A stretch of 64,000 nucleotides of DNA from Clavaria fumosa (lineage: Eukaryota; Basidiomycota; Agaricomycetes; Agaricales; Clavariaceae), in the NCBI GenBank assembly GCA_951802425.1, contig OX637794.1:1364001-1428000 (forward strand), in the 5' to 3' direction. Under the pieces are notes generated by a model. The model was not told where the DNA came from and ran no database searches. It saw nothing but the letters and a program-made list of their open reading frames with translations. Positions 22,676 through 35,329 of this stretch are shown here, piece after piece (the stretch's first letter is position 1; each line of letters begins with the position of its first letter). The position numbers and the translations under genes are program-made.

Positions 22676-24674
22676 TGTCAGGACCCACTCATTTTTCTTT
22701 ACCCGAATCGACCCTACCAGCACCTTCGGACCTCCCAACACTCCCCCGTAACCTTGTGGACCGCCCCATATGCCTCTGGCAATCGCCATCCTCTTCCAGA
22801 AGCCTCTCAAACCTTCCCTGACCACCCATGACGTCCCACCATACTTGCAACCATGACACCATACTTGCGCAATTCCTCCTGAACCCACCCTATGCATACT
22901 CTTTGCCCAAACCCCTCATATTGATGCACAACACACTGTTGTGCATCCTCTTCAGTCAGCATGTGACTTGCTGTGTGGCACCCCTGGCACTACCACCACC
23001 AGTGCTAATATGCTACCAGTGTTATGGCTGTTACCTGCATTACCAGTGTTACCCATGTGACTTCCTGCCCAAGTCACCTGTGCCACTAGTGTCACCCACA
23101 TGACCGCTCTTATGACCTTGTGACCTTAATGCTCAAATGCACCACCAACAGTCAGCTGCATATACCCTTCGAATTATGCTCCCCTTCTTCTCCTCAGTCA
23201 TCTATAACTACGTTGCTTATGATCCGAGAATCCCCCCATAGTTATAGTTATGTATATACTTATTTAACTAGGTTGTGACCCATGACAGGTCATCTTCGCG
23301 ACCTTACCTATGCATTCCTAACCCCTTGCAACCTTAGTAGAACACGTGCCTAGTCACTTTACAACTAAACATACCCTGTACTACTATAGTCTCATCGCTT
23401 GGCAACCTCTGTACTTTTCCTTTTCTGTTCTACCTTCTGTACGCATGTATATAAGTCTTGCATGTACATATGGTACTGTAGACTTGATACAGTATTGATG
23501 CACTTTGGTTTAAGCTTGAGGCTATTACGCCCTTTGAGCTTGGAACCACCATGATTGATAGGTCTTGTCTCACTTGGTGACCTCAACAACACCAAGACTA
23601 CTCTGCTTCTTTCTAAACTCATCCTCTGCGCTCATACAACTTGCATGCCTAAGTATTTCCTTTACTTTGTCTTGGTACTGATTCTCTGAACCCTACAGAT
23701 TCTCTTGTCAGTTGGCAATGTCATCACCTTCACCGACTCACTTCTCAACACCATCACAACCACTTGTGACCTTCTCAATAACATCTCTTTCTCCCACCTT
23801 GTCTACTGTGCATGGCCTAGTACTCGGTCACACTAGCTATTTTGGCCTCATTCTCTCGCAATTTCACAGGTAATGACACAGGGTCTTTTTAGGGTGCTGG
23901 GCATACTTCTTGATAATGTATTGATGCAGTATAAATAATGTTTGTATTGCTGTGAACTTTGTAGAACTGGAGACAGTGGTGGAGTGTCCACATTTGGCTC
24001 TGATCAGGAACTCAGTCACACTCAATATTCTACATGAAGCAAGACTATTTCCACCTTCTGTTGTGATTAAGTCCAATTAGATATGTCTCTAGTTATGTGT
24101 GAAACCAAAACCCAGAACATTATTAGACTAAACAATGAAATCAATGCCTATCAAGTTGGACTACCTGTGTTTTGGGGAATTTTGCTCTGACCAACAGAGA
24201 TGGCAGTTGTACTCCATGTTCTTACTAATTATTACAAGCAATCTACATCCACAGCCTAGGTAGGCATGTGGTCAATCAGTTCCAGCTAGAAAAGAGGGCA
24301 GGGAGTGCATGCCAGACTTGCAATTCAACATTGACTGACTACCTGGTGTGACCAAGTACCTGACCAGCCACAGTATTTCCTTTTTTACACTTCATTGGTC
24401 GACTTTGCAACCTTCTCAGCAATATCATTTCCTCTCAATTCATCTATTTCTCTTCCTACACTTCATCTACTGACTTCACAACCTTCCCAGTGATGTCTTC
24501 CCTCTCCCAACTTGTCTCTTCCCATTCTTACAACTTGTCAGACATCTTTGCAACCTTCTGGGACCAAGTATTCTCAATTGTACTTGACCGTTGATTGGTC
24601 TTAGCAAGTTCTCAGGATCAGTCACCAACAAATCAACTTACAGTACTATTTATGAGACAGGACAGGCCCTAACA
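22676..24674 (+). repeat. Solo LTR of family D, with an internal insertion
   Basis: Starts TGTCAGGACCC and ends GGCCCTAACA, matching the family-D LTRs at 38865-40246 (+) and 53402-54722 (-). It is about 2.0 kb against 1.3 kb for the intact copy; roughly 23830-24370 is extra and unmatched. The sequence is strongly CpG-depleted. Flanking pentamers TGGGC and CAGGC match only three of five. It splits the recombinase from the RNase H region of the PAT-like element. Confidence 0.8.
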
Positions 24675-24687
24675 CAGGCCAGGTACA

Positions 24688-24976
24688 TATCAGACTGGGT
24701 CTCACACAACTTAGGGGTAAGGTCATGATGACAATACTAAGATAAGGGGAAAAGAGTACAAAAATGGAAACAACATAGTATATATAGTGAGAGCTTCAGC
24801 ATTTGCTGGTGTTCCCATGCTCGGACCTCTCGGATCACATGACGTGCCCAAGCCCAAGTCATGTGATCTCTCAATTATGTAATCCTCCACCACAGGTCAT
24901 GTGACCTTCCAACTATCTTCTCTAGTTTCTCCACAACTCCTGTTTTTTGGGATGGCTTAGGTAAGTGATCCTAACA
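24688..24976 (-). repeat. Solo LTR of family B
   Basis: The reverse complement of the 291-bp LTR of element B (TGTTAGGATC... to TCTGATA), diverged. A perfect 5-bp duplication GTACA flanks it (24683-24687 and 24977-24981). It sits only 13 bp from the solo LTR D, inside the PAT-like element. Confidence 0.9.
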
Positions 24977-24981
24977 GTACA

Positions 24982-27479
24982 GTCCACAATGTAATTGTCT
25001 ATGGCAGCCAGGTGGACAGACATATGTAAAGTTGGCAACTAATGGCATACACAAAAACTGGCAAGTAATACTGAGTCTAGGCCAAGAACACATCTGAAAC
25101 ACAAATAGTGAATCTAGGCTGGGAAAAGGTCCAAGTCGCTCTGGACTGGGGATATCAGATCACGAAGAGCAAAGGGAGTGGATGGGCAAGGCAGAAGCAA
25201 GTCCCAATGTCCTGGGGAGCCACGTGACAGGCTGTCCACAAGGTTTTCAGCAGAAGGGATCCAGACGAAGTGGAGGCAGATGCTGAAGTTGTGCGCTGTA
25301 GCAAAGCGTTTTGTGAAGTGCTTCGTGAGCTTTTGCAGTGAAAGGCACTAACTATGCCAGTTCAACAATGACCATTTCTCCCCAGCCAATGCTGTGACTG
25401 TTTGTTTTCCATGTAGGGCAGAGTCTCCAGGACTGCCATCAGCTGTTGATGGTCAGGCCAATACCCCAGTCTGATGCATCAACATGCACACATGCAGGGT
25501 GTTTGGGAGGTGCAGGTGTTATTTTCATGCCACACCAAGGCTGCGAGAGTAGTGTGTAAAAGTCCAGTCCATGAACCTGAAAAAAGACTGAAACTGGACT
25601 GGACTGAACTGCAAAAAAACTGGACCACAGGTCCAGTTAAAGCCAGTTTTAGAAACTGTCAGTTAAGGTTTATCTGATTTGAGAATTCTAATTTAACCAG
25701 TCAAAACCAGTTTTGACCAGTTCTGGACTGGACTTCAGTCCACTTTGGATAATACAGAATATGTACCAGCTATCAAACCATTCTCCTACAGTATGGTGGA
25801 CAGCAAGTGACCTTTCAAGTCATGGCAAAAGTCAGCCTCAGTCAAAGGAATGCCGCTGCCACAAACCTCAGACTGCCACCACAGCTGCTTCCCAAGCATG
25901 CCCCATCCAGGCTGGCACCCCAGTACCCAACAGTGGACCCTGCATTCCTTGGTACCCAGAGGACAATATCAAACCAGCCCTTGTTTGATGTCCATCTGGT
26001 GCCTCAACACCATGTATCCCCCAGCCCAGAGCACTGATTGACCTGATTGACCTGGAGCTGTTTGGCCTTACCAGCTGCCCCTGCTTGAGCTCAATATGGG
26101 TTTTGATGATGAGTTGCCCCTGTTGGTAGATTAGAAACTTGTTTTGAGGAGTAGGCTACCGTTTGTGCTTTTTGTAGAGGAAAAACCAGTCTGGACTGGT
26201 TAATAGACTGAAAAAAAGACCAATAGGACCAGTTAAACCGGTCTTGGCCTGGTTGTTCTCAAAATCAGTGCAAGGGCTAACTGGTTCAGTCCTGGTTAAG
26301 CATAATTACATAAAAAGACTGGACTTAACTGGACTTCAAAACACTATGCAAGAGGGATAACTTCCACCAGGCCAGGTCTGAGTGGATGTCTTTAGGGGTC
26401 TGGAGCTTCATGAAGGGGGAGGAGTAGTGCTCAAATTTGCTTAAGAGGCAGTAAAGAGAGGGGAGGTGTGTTCTGCTAAACTTAATGGCAATGGCACAAT
26501 GGTTGAGTGAGCTGATGAGGGACTCAATATCTTTCTTTGCAACAGAGGGATTTGACATAACTACTGTGATTTTTGCCAGTATTTTGCATTGCTTGGCCTC
26601 AGGGAGGCAAACTGATTTGTCAACGAGGTTCCAGATGAACCTGAGGTATTTGAAGATCAAGGCAAATGGGAGACATTTACCTGGCTTTTCAGACCATGGC
26701 CAGCCAAGGGAGGTCACAATAGAGCATATTAGGGATTCATTGAAGGAGAAGGAGGGGTGTGGCGCAGCGGGAAACACCAGAAAGTGAAGTCATCGGCCCA
26801 TTTTATAATTTATTCACACCTGACTTTATGTAAATAGCCACGATTGCATCAGCAACCTGGCCAAAGATACTGCTCGAGCTTGTACACCCAAAGCAACAGC
26901 AGTGGTCAACATATACAGGGCCTTTCCATGCAATGCAGACATGGAGGTGGTCCCAGGGGAGGTTGGCATGTGACAGTGAGTGGAATCGACATCAAAGATG
27001 GCAACTTCAGTTCTGGTGAAAGCTTCGAGGACAGCCAAAAAACAGTCAAGCCACGAGCCCCAGTTGCAGGGGAAGAGGGTGGCATCAATTTCGGAGTTCA
27101 TGGAGCTGGTAGAAGGATCATTGTGGGGAAACGAGTGGTCATTTATGACCCGGGCCTTTCCTGACAAGGAGTCAAAGACAATGCTGAGCAGTGCAGTGTG
27201 ATAGTGCCCAAAGGTCTCAGACATCTCAGAAGGGGAAAAGGGGTTGGAGTACCATCCTAATGCAAGTTCAGTCTTTATGTGTTTATCAATAATGTCTTCA
27301 TTCTGAGTGGCAGAGGTATGGTTTGAGGGTGAGAAAGTGCAAGAGAGGGATGAGGAGATGCCAATACTGAACCTGTGCTTCAGGCCAACAATGACATCAC
27401 CATACTCCAACAGGAAACTGGTGGAATCCAGCAAGCTTTGCCACTGCTCCCAACAGAGTGGGGTCACAATCAGGAGGAG
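24982..27479 (-). pseudogene. Reverse transcriptase-RNase H of the PAT-like element (broken)
   Basis: Minus-strand pieces from 27479 down to 26325, then 25555 to 24982, resume across a DNA-element insertion. DIRS-type RT motifs include SNHTSATQNED, GKARVINDHSFP, NSEIDATLF and IFDVDSTH (the last in place of the usual FDVDAAYR). Further on FKYLRFIWNL and KSVCLPEAK mark the RT end. Near 25250 the RNase H signature PSAENLVDSLSRG is read. Stops and frame changes near 26800 disable it. Confidence 0.78.
25556..26340. mobile_element. Non-autonomous DNA element rich in CCAGT/ACTGG motifs
   Basis: Inserted in the RNase H region. Both ends carry AAGTCCAGT-type sequence in inverted orientation, and the first and last 200 bp hold dozens of ACTGG/CCAGT pentamers, as in hAT-type subterminal repeats. 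I could not define an exact duplication. No transposase is encoded. Confidence 0.6.
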
Positions 27480-29651
27480 GTCAGAGTGGGTGGCTTGGGC
27501 ACAGTGGTCACCTGAACCACAGAGGGAGCAGATATGTGTGAAGGGGCAGTTGCCCAACAAGCATCTGTGTGATCCATTGAAATGGAAGCAGATGCTGTCT
27601 CCAAAGGGGGCTGGCAGCTTCCAAGTCCTGTCACTGGATTTTGTGAGGAATCTGTTATTGGTAGAAGGGCAATCCCTCCCACTGTGTGAAGAGGCAAGGC
27701 AGATGAAGCATCGGGTTGAGCAGCCCCTCTCTCAGGGACCTGGTAATGGGGCTTGGGCAACCAGGCAACCTCCTTGGCATCTGCTATTGGTAGGAGGGAT
27801 GCCACCCGCTGCAGAGTGAAAGGGCCAGGGGGTATGATTCGAGTTGAGAGATGCCTGCATCGCAGCTGGCTGGGCAGAGTGGTCATGGTCTAGGGCTTGC
27901 ATAGCTGCCAGTTGGGCAGTCCGGTCATGGTCAATGATATCATTCCATACTTGGTATTGGAAGACAGAAGGGGAGAATGATTCAGAGTACTGGATAAAGC
28001 TCTGTCAGATATGGATGTCATAGGTGACGTAGAGGCAGAACCGCTCTGTGAAGTCAGTGTGGGATACCAGGAATGAGTAGTGGGAATGGAAGGCACTAGC
28101 AATCTCTGCTCACTGAGGGGAGGCCAGATGCCTCTCCACCATATTGCAGAAGTGGGGCCAGGGAGATTGCTGCTTCCCTGGAGGTGTCCAGGTTCACCTG
28201 TTTGATTTCCAATGCACCAGAATGGTCCACCACGAGAGTGTCAGAGGGGGTCTCTGCCATGAATGCAGTAGCCCTACAGCAGGCATTTGTGAGGTGATGT
28301 AGGGGGATATGCTTGTGCCAGCCCAATTCTAGGATATGGATAATGTGCAGTGGTTCTATCACTCTGTTGGGGTCCAGTTGTGCATCAGTGACCACCAAAG
28401 ACACAGAGGCAGGTCTGGCAGGTATATTGCCTGAGGGATCCAAAGGGAGGGCATGTATCTGTGGGACTCCAAGAGGCATAGGAGCTGGGGGAGGGTCCCA
28501 AGTGGTGAGGGCTGCCCCTATGGCCTTAGAAACAATAGCCGCAATAAAATTCTCTAGTTCTGCTATGGACAAGTCTGAGGGTAAACCTGCAACAAGACCC
28601 CCCATGGCTCCTGGTTGGCCTGCAGCAGCCGGCAGGGAAGGGGGAAGGCCGGCACCAAGCCCACTCATGGCAGGACTCCTACTCCTAGCCACACCCAAAA
28701 CAGGGCCTGGTCTGGAGGCCAACCCTAAGGGTGGCCCCATCCCTATATTGGGCTGCAATAGTGACGGTGGCACTGTGGCCAAGGCAGGATCTAACTGTTG
28801 CCATTCCACTGTTAGCAGAGGCTCTAGAGGAATATATGTAAAGGTAATGTCCCACCTAAACCCAGCTGTACCACAGCACTCAGTTGGGGGACAGTAGAGG
28901 CACTCTGAGGCAAGCTAACAGAGGCAAACAAAGGGGGCATAGCCAGCACACCTGGAAGGTGTGAAGTATGCATGATTGGAGGGGGTGCACCTGGCAAGTG
29001 GGGCATAAGCATAGGGGTAGGTTGCATAATGCATGTGGGGACAGGTCCCCAAGATGGAGTACTGGAGGCAGTCTCTACTGGGCCATGTACAGCCACGGCT
29101 ATGTGGTCCCCGGGCAACCCAGGCCCTGTGAGCTGGGCCACTGGTGACCCAGTGATGGGGTCCAGTGGTATCTCGCTCAGCAGGATGATTTCTGCAGGGG
29201 GTAATAAGTTTGTTGGGGTTCCTCCTGGTGCACTCCCCTCCCCAGCCTTGAAAGCTGGTTTGGGTCCTCCACAGAGCCTCTTTGTAGCAGGACGAGGGAG
29301 TGGGCTGGACAAGGGATCAGCTGCTGACAAGGGAGATGAATCCATGACTCTGGATCTATGAGTCCTGCCTTGGAAGGGCATGTCCCCAGGGGGGAGTCCA
29401 CCACTGCAGTCCATGTATGCACCCTGATCTGCAACACCTAATTGGGCATCAAGACAGTTGAGATCCAGGTGGTCCAGATCCAGTTTGGCCAGCCCTTTGG
29501 TGGGGTCCTCCTCACTGACCAGCAACAGTTGGGGCCTACTATGGCCCTTCCCCTTGTTGTCTGCCCCTGCAGGGGCAGCACTGGCTGGCTCAGGGGGTGC
29601 TGAGGATCTCTGAGTTGTTACCATGGAGCTGAAACCCTTGTGGGAACCCAA
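27480..29651 (-). pseudogene. gag-like ORF of the PAT-like element (frameshifted)
   Basis: The frame starts MGSHKGFSSM at 29651 just inside repeat A1. It continues to about 28824, changes frame to 28809-28096 and again near 28100 and 27890. The N-terminal half is Pro/Gly/Ala-rich. A conserved-looking globular part (28450-28130) contains HIIHILELGWHKHIPL and LTNACCRATAF. The 3' end encodes a Cys/His cluster CPFTHICSLCGSGDHC (about 27555-27500), like DIRS gag zinc knuckles. It would package the RNA; this copy is broken. Confidence 0.7.
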
Positions 29652-29665
29652 GAAGACAGTGATAT

Positions 29666-29836
29666 TTCAAAAGCCAAGAGCATAAAGTGCAATGTGTAAC
29701 ACTAGGAAGTAGACTATTGGTGTTACAGAGGAGGTAGTGGTATGGGGGAGAGGAGTATGGAGTGAGTTTATGTTTGGTTTGTTTGGCTTTGTCTGAGATG
29801 TGGGACTCTCAACTTGTCTTTTTTGAGTCTGTGCAT
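29666..29836 (-). repeat. Split direct repeat A1 (5' end of the PAT-like element)
   Basis: 171 bp, directly repeated at 20190-20360. Its outer edge abuts 33 bp of a family-E (B-like) LTR, which shows where the element inserted. Confidence 0.87.
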
Positions 29837-30560
29837 ATTCATCATGGTGGCTTAGGTAAGCAATCCTGACATGAGCCCCCTCTTCATGGCTGGGCATCAT
29901 GACTGGCCAGTTTCACTTTCTCAGGTGCTTGTGGAAGAAGTCACAGAGAAGTAGCATAATGTTGGTGAGATTTCAGCAAAGTTCCCAAGTGTTTTGCTCA
30001 ACTGGGTAGCTGAGCCATTTCACCAGATACTTAACTCCACACCCTACTTTCCTGACATACAAAATCTCCTCAATGTCATATTCCAGGTGGTCATCATTGA
30101 TGGTTGGAGATGGGGGAGGGGGTTGAGACTGAGAGGGGAAGGAGGGAGGGTTGTATGGAGTCAGTAGCACTTCATTGAACACATCATGGATACACCAGGC
30201 TTGTGGTAGCTTGAGATGATATCCAGCAGGTCCTACTTTCTCTGCAATGTAGCAAAGGGCCCAGCATGCTTATTATTGAGTTTCTTGTTGGGGTGGTCCA
30301 TTTTCAGGTTTCTTGTGTCAAGCCACACAAGGTGTCTCTTTTCATACTCACAACTGGGCTGTTTATTACTAACCCCTCTTCATAGCCACTGCTGCTTTCT
30401 CCATTGCTTCTTTTGCTGCTCTTTACATTTCCCTAAGTCTAGCCATCCATTCATCTGCTGCCAGATTTACTTCCAAGGGAGGGTGAATTCCACCATTTCA
30501 CAGATGTCTGCCATAGTTGAGGAAGAAGGATGTTTGTTGATGTGCTGGACATGCCAGTGA
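29837..30560 (-). pseudogene. Decayed chromovirus E: LTR stub, chromodomain and integrase C-terminus
   Basis: Minus-strand match to element B. 29837-29869 is the start of its 3' LTR (TGTCAGGATTGCTTACC), cut by the PAT-like insertion. A G/C-rich polypurine equivalent follows. The frame 30182-29973 encodes FNEVLLTPYNPPSFPSQ and the chromodomain LEYDIEEILYVRKVGCG to KWLSYPVEQNTWE. Upstream, NYGRH and EVNLAADEWM match B with stops. CpG has been lost almost everywhere. Confidence 0.8.
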
Positions 30561-33400
30561 CCTGCCAGACAGCAGCTGTCAAAACATGACAGTTGCCATG
30601 TTTTTCCCCTGCCAAGAAATCCACTTAGCAGAGTTTAAATAGTTTTCTCATGCATCATCCCCTTCTTCTTAGATTCACATATTTCTGTAGAGAGAAAGCA
30701 TATGTAGTATGGCACCCCCCAGTCAGTCAATACAATACAGCAGTTTGTGCATTTGGACTTCACCCCCATCTCTACAACTGTCCCCTGGTCACCAGCAATT
30801 TTCAAAGTCACTGCAAATGACTCTTGGGCAGAAATCACAGTTGATGGATTTCCCACTGTTTCCACTGCCTGAGCACCACTTTATACAGTAGGCTTTTAGT
30901 AGATTCTTCACCCACACATTATGGAGCAGACAAACCTGATCATTCAAGCTGGTGGGGGCCTGATCAGGGGTGATATGGCTCAGTTTATTGACAAAGGGGC
31001 CCACCTGTGCAAGAGGAGGGGTGGATGCAATGCTGGAGGGGATAGAAGGATGCTGTCATTGGAGAAGCTCATCATGCTCCAACCCTTACTTCCACAAAAA
31101 CTACCTCCATCTGATCTATGACAGAGCCCCAGTTGGTGCAATTGGGCCAGCCTGCCAGCACAACATAGATTTGTTCTTCATCATTGACAAGAACTTGAGG
31201 TTTACTAGTTTCTATATGAAATCAGTCAAAGAATCATAGCTGAAAAGGCACCCACTGCCCATCCCATTCAACCCTCCTAAACCCTTGGCTATACAGGTCA
31301 TCCATCATGGCAAAGTGAGAGCTGTTGCTGCTTCCCTGTAAACGAACCCTTTGTGACAGCAGTAGCACCCAGGCTATATATACTGAGTATTCAATGTTGG
31401 AATATCCCTGTACTTCAAATAAATGGCAGAGTGTGGCTGGTCAAGTGACTCTCTAGCTTCCTGGGCTGCTGCAGAAGCTCTCTTTTTTTGGTGGCACAGT
31501 TTATTGTAGGCCTTCTTGTGCTGTGCCTCAGTTGATACCTTTGTATTTGTATTGACAGAGCTTCAAAGAGTAGGAGCTTTGCTGGGGATTTTTGGCTTGC
31601 ACTTCATCTGAAAATATTGTTACAGGCATCCCTTCACCTTCCTCAATGCTGCTGGAGCCATCCACTGCCATTGCAGATTGAATCAGCACAGCCACACTAA
31701 CAGGGACATGCAATACAGAAGGGAATGGGGCCATCTTGGTGAGAAAAAAATTAGCAAAAATATGCAGAAGACCTCAAGGACCTACTGTGCTAGCCATGCT
31801 TTTGGATTCTGGAATAGTAGACATTACAGAGTGGTTTTGGGTGGGAGTAGAGCACAGAGCTTTCAGGCTTCCTCCAGGCTAAAATATGTGTCTTAAAAGC
31901 TGCTACACCATGCAGCTCAGTTGTCACTTCAGATGTAAGTAAAGCAGTGCCATTTTATATATTTTCACCCTGTGGAAAACAATCAGATTCATGTGACATG
32001 GCTGCACTGCTGTCACTTGTCACATGTGGGAATACATTTGGGTTCTTGTCACTGCTGAAGGTAGAATTGTCATGCAGTCTGAGCTGGGGGAACATTCTGA
32101 TACTGTCAGAGCAAAACAGGGGAATACTTTCTGATGCTTCCCTGAATCAAGGTGGTGGGGGAAGGCTCAGGTGTCCCATTGGGAAGTCTAAGCCATTCAA
32201 AATCCACTGTTTCCCCTCATCCTGGACTGGCTCTAGCATTTCATGTAGAGTCCCAGTGTGTAGTAGGTCCTTGTCCAGGGATTGGTGCATTTTTGCAACT
32301 GTAGTAGATGAGTTTAAAGTTTCTGGAGTTAAAATCATGACTGACCTTGGAAAACACTTTTCTGATGGAGGGGAGCCAACATTGACCATCCCTCCTCATC
32401 AAAATTCATTGGGGCCATAGGTGTACCAGTGATGAGAATATGTCAGTGCCAAAACAACTCTTGGATCTCCAGAGTTGGCATCTGGATAATGTCTGCCCAT
32501 TGCACAATGAAAATTGTTGATGCCATGGGATCAAATTTGTGCAACAAAGCACTGGGAAGATGGTGTTTGGGCACCCCATCAATGTACCCTTTCTCTACCA
32601 TTTCTCTAATGTTGGTTAGAACCAGATATTTGCAGAATGCCTGCTTCATGTTGAGAGATATGAGTCAAGACTTTATATGTGCACACACCAATTTGGAGGG
32701 GGCAAAGTGCTTGTAGATTGTTAGATCATTGTCCAGGTTGGAGTTGAACATCTTGACATGAATTCCATGACCCTCCATCTTTAATCATGCATAAGTTGAT
32801 GTTTCAAGTACAGTAGCCTTGAAATGTTCCTTACCTGGGGGGGAGGTAGAGAGGAAAGTTCCTCAATTTCCTTATTGCTCTGAATACATAGGTGAGATAT
32901 AAATGAGTAAGGATGGCTTCATAAAACATACCTCCACCATGAGGTCAATGACAATTCAGACAGGCCTCACAGGCACAGGTCAACCCTTGCCTTTTGGAAT
33001 CAAGCTCAGGGGGGGCTTGACTTTGGGATCCTGGGTCAGCCTTCTTGTTGCTTTGTGTGTGGCCACAGGCTCATCACTGTAGGTCAACTCATGCTCATCT
33101 TCCTCTTCCTCATGGTTGGATTCTGCCAATCATGGTCTTTTTGTTGCTTTTCAGACTGGATGGTCAGATTGATACTGCTGGATTTCAGCAGGCTTATCCT
33201 GCACTTCTGGGTCTTCTGACTCCACCATCAAGCTGATTCTACACTTGTTGTTTGGTTCATCTAAGCTGTCCACAGGCTTTTGTGGCATGATCTCTTCACT
33301 CCCCTTAGCCAAAGTTGACTGAGGATCATTTAGATAATCTATCATGGGAAAGACAGGCTTCTGCTCCCAGAGACCACTCTCAGGAGCAGTAATGTGGTCC
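30561..33400 (-). other. Unidentified decayed insertion in element E
   Basis: CpG-depleted DNA splitting the E integrase. Minus-strand fragments are protein-like but heavily broken: a cysteine cluster CDFCPRVIC near 30850-30820 preceded by CSGSGNSGKS (PHD- or zinc-finger-like), KYLVLTNIREMVEKGYIDG near 32630, and acidic stretches near 33100-33400. I do not recognise the family. It may be a transposon-borne or captured gene. Confidence 0.35.
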
Positions 33401-34211
33401 ATGATCACTGATGTGTTTTTGTGTAATTCCATGGTTTTGGCATACTTGGTCATGGAGGATTCTGGCTGCTCCCAGTCCTGTAAGGTTGAACCCAATCAGG
33501 TTGATGAGTGTCTACTTAGTGAGTTTATCAACAATAACCAGGATAGAGACAAATCCTTGAGATTGGGGAAGAGGTCTGACTATGTCCCAGCTGATTACTA
33601 ACCAGGAACCATATGACACTGCATGAGGGTAGAGTGGGACAGATCATTTGGTTTGGTCAGGTTTGATCCATTGACATACTACAGTTGTGGCCAAACAATA
33701 TCTCCTGTTTCAGTGTGTCTAGATGAGAGTTGAGAAATTGCTTGAAATGCTCAAGTAAATCTTCATTATCCACAGGTTAGCAGGTTAGTTACATGCTGAA
33801 GCTGAAGGGGATGTCAATTACCTGTGGTAGGGGTCATGATACATGCTCATCAACAGGGTGAAGCAAGCCAGAATATCTGCAGCATCAGGGCTCCACTCCT
33901 TAGGTTTCACACCCAGTCACATACCATTCCACATCCTTCTCCATTTCAGGCCACCAGTAGGATTTGAGCAACACACTTTTCATCTTCCTTGCACTGGGGT
34001 GGCCAGTAGGGAGGTTGTGCTCATGGTTAAGTACAGTTTCATGTACTGCTGCTGGTATCCACACAGTGTGGCCATTCCACCATAGTCCTGCATGGTCTCT
34101 CATCCAACTGTCATCAAGCTCATCAGGTTTTGTGATATGTTCTGCACTGTTTTTCTGGAGTAGTGTCTCCAGTTCAGAAGTGAAGGAAGTACAGATTTCT
34201 ACAGTACTCAC
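33401..34211 (-). pseudogene. Decayed chromovirus E: integrase zinc-binding and catalytic parts
   Basis: Minus-strand frame 34211-33900 aligns to element B over the HHCC domain: SFTSELETLLQKNSAEHI, DELDDSWMRDHAGLWW, LNHEHNLPTGHPSARKM, SYWWPEMEKDVEWY. Further 3', VDKLTK-stop-TLINLIGFNLTGLGAARIL continues the catalytic core to about 33400. It is truncated upstream by the solo LTR D fragment. Confidence 0.8.
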
Positions 34212-34529
34212 ACACCTGAGTATTCTCTCCTTTGTCTTGGTACTGATCTTTTAGATCCCTTCTAGGTTCTTTGCACTATTGGCAAAGTCATTGCCTTCAC
34301 TGATATGCCCTTCCTCATCTTCACCACTACCCATGACCTTGTTTCCACACCATTTATTTCTCCAAATCATCTGTTTCCCTTTCTATACTTTGTCTAACAA
34401 CCTTGCAACCTTCTGGGACCAAGTATTCTCAATTGTACTTGACAGTTGATTGGTCCTAGCAAGTTCAAATGTTCAGTCACCAACAAATTGACCTTCAGCA
34501 CTACTTCCAAGACAGGACAGGTCCTAACA
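34212..34529 (+). repeat. 3' fragment of a family-D LTR
   Basis: About 318 bp matching the end of the D LTR, from TATTCTCTC...CTTGGTACTGATC to GGACAGGTCCTAACA. The 5' part is missing. Confidence 0.75.
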
Positions 34530-34700
34530 CCCTTTAATTTGAGTGATATTAAACTGGAGGATATTAAACTGAAGGATATTGAGTGATTAACTGGAGGACT
34601 TTGAGTGATACAATATACCCCTCAAGTTAAGCTGGAGGATATTGAGTGATACACCTCTCAATTTGAGTGACATTAAACTACAGAATCTTATTGTCTAGAT

Positions 34701-34790
34701 GGGGACTGTAGTGTAATGGGTAACACAGCAGTTGTGGGTTGAGTCCAGTTCCATGAGTGCTTAAGCCCAACTTCCACTGAGTGCATGTTT
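34701..34790 (+). repeat. tRNA-derived SINE head, copy 1
   Basis: GGGGACTGTAGTGTAATGGG resembles a tRNA D-arm with a Pol III A box. The B box region is degenerate compared with copy 2. Confidence 0.55.
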
Positions 34791-35329
34791 TACAGGCTAA
34801 AAAAATACTTGGAGATATAGTCAAAATCACTGAGAGTATGTAGAAGCCACCTAAAATATCAAGTCAAAATGTGCTTGATGGCAATGACCTGGAGAGCAGC
34901 ATGTGAATTTGGTCATATATGTGCCAAAAATAACCCATTTCATTTACCTGATTATCAACCAATACAGTTTCAAGATATCATCAACAAATTAATTTTGTGT
35001 GCAAATTCTTGTGGTAAAAGATAGTGAAAAACAACTAACATTATGGCTAAGATGACCCAAAAACTAATATAAAATTCACCTATCAGATCAGCTTAAAAGG
35101 CATTTGTGATAGAGTATTAGAGATCAGCTTAAAAGACACTTGTATTGTAGTAATATTTTCCCAGAGAACAGTGTGTAAATTTGGTCATATATGTGGTGAA
35201 AATCACCCTTTTGTGAACCCAATACAGGCCTGGTTATCACCTAATCCTTGTGATCTTCACCTAGGAAACCATTGCTATTCACCATATTTCAGGGTTCTTT
35301 GTGTGGTGATTTTCCAGTTTGGGGCCTGC

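Larger units (their letters stand above)
20012..29836 (-). mobile_element. DIRS-superfamily (PAT-like) tyrosine-recombinase retrotransposon, decayed
   Basis: Read on the minus strand the order is repeat A1 (29836-29666), gag, RT-RNase H, tyrosine recombinase, then B1 (21571-20365), A2 (20360-20190) and B2 (20148-20012). A1 and A2 are direct 171-bp copies, and B1 and B2 direct copies of about 136 bp. A1...B1-A2-B2 is the split-direct-repeat layout of PAT-type elements, which integrate by recombinase without a TSD. Internal insertions (palindromic hAT-like element in B1, two solo LTRs, a CCAGT-rich element) inflate it to 9.8 kb. The coding frames are broken in many places and CpG is strongly depleted, so the copy is old. 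Confidence 0.8.

Noticed and set aside
34701..34790. Functional tRNA gene
   Set aside because: A box present but no complete cloverleaf or matching acceptor stem; repeated with an AT-rich tail, so SINE-like.
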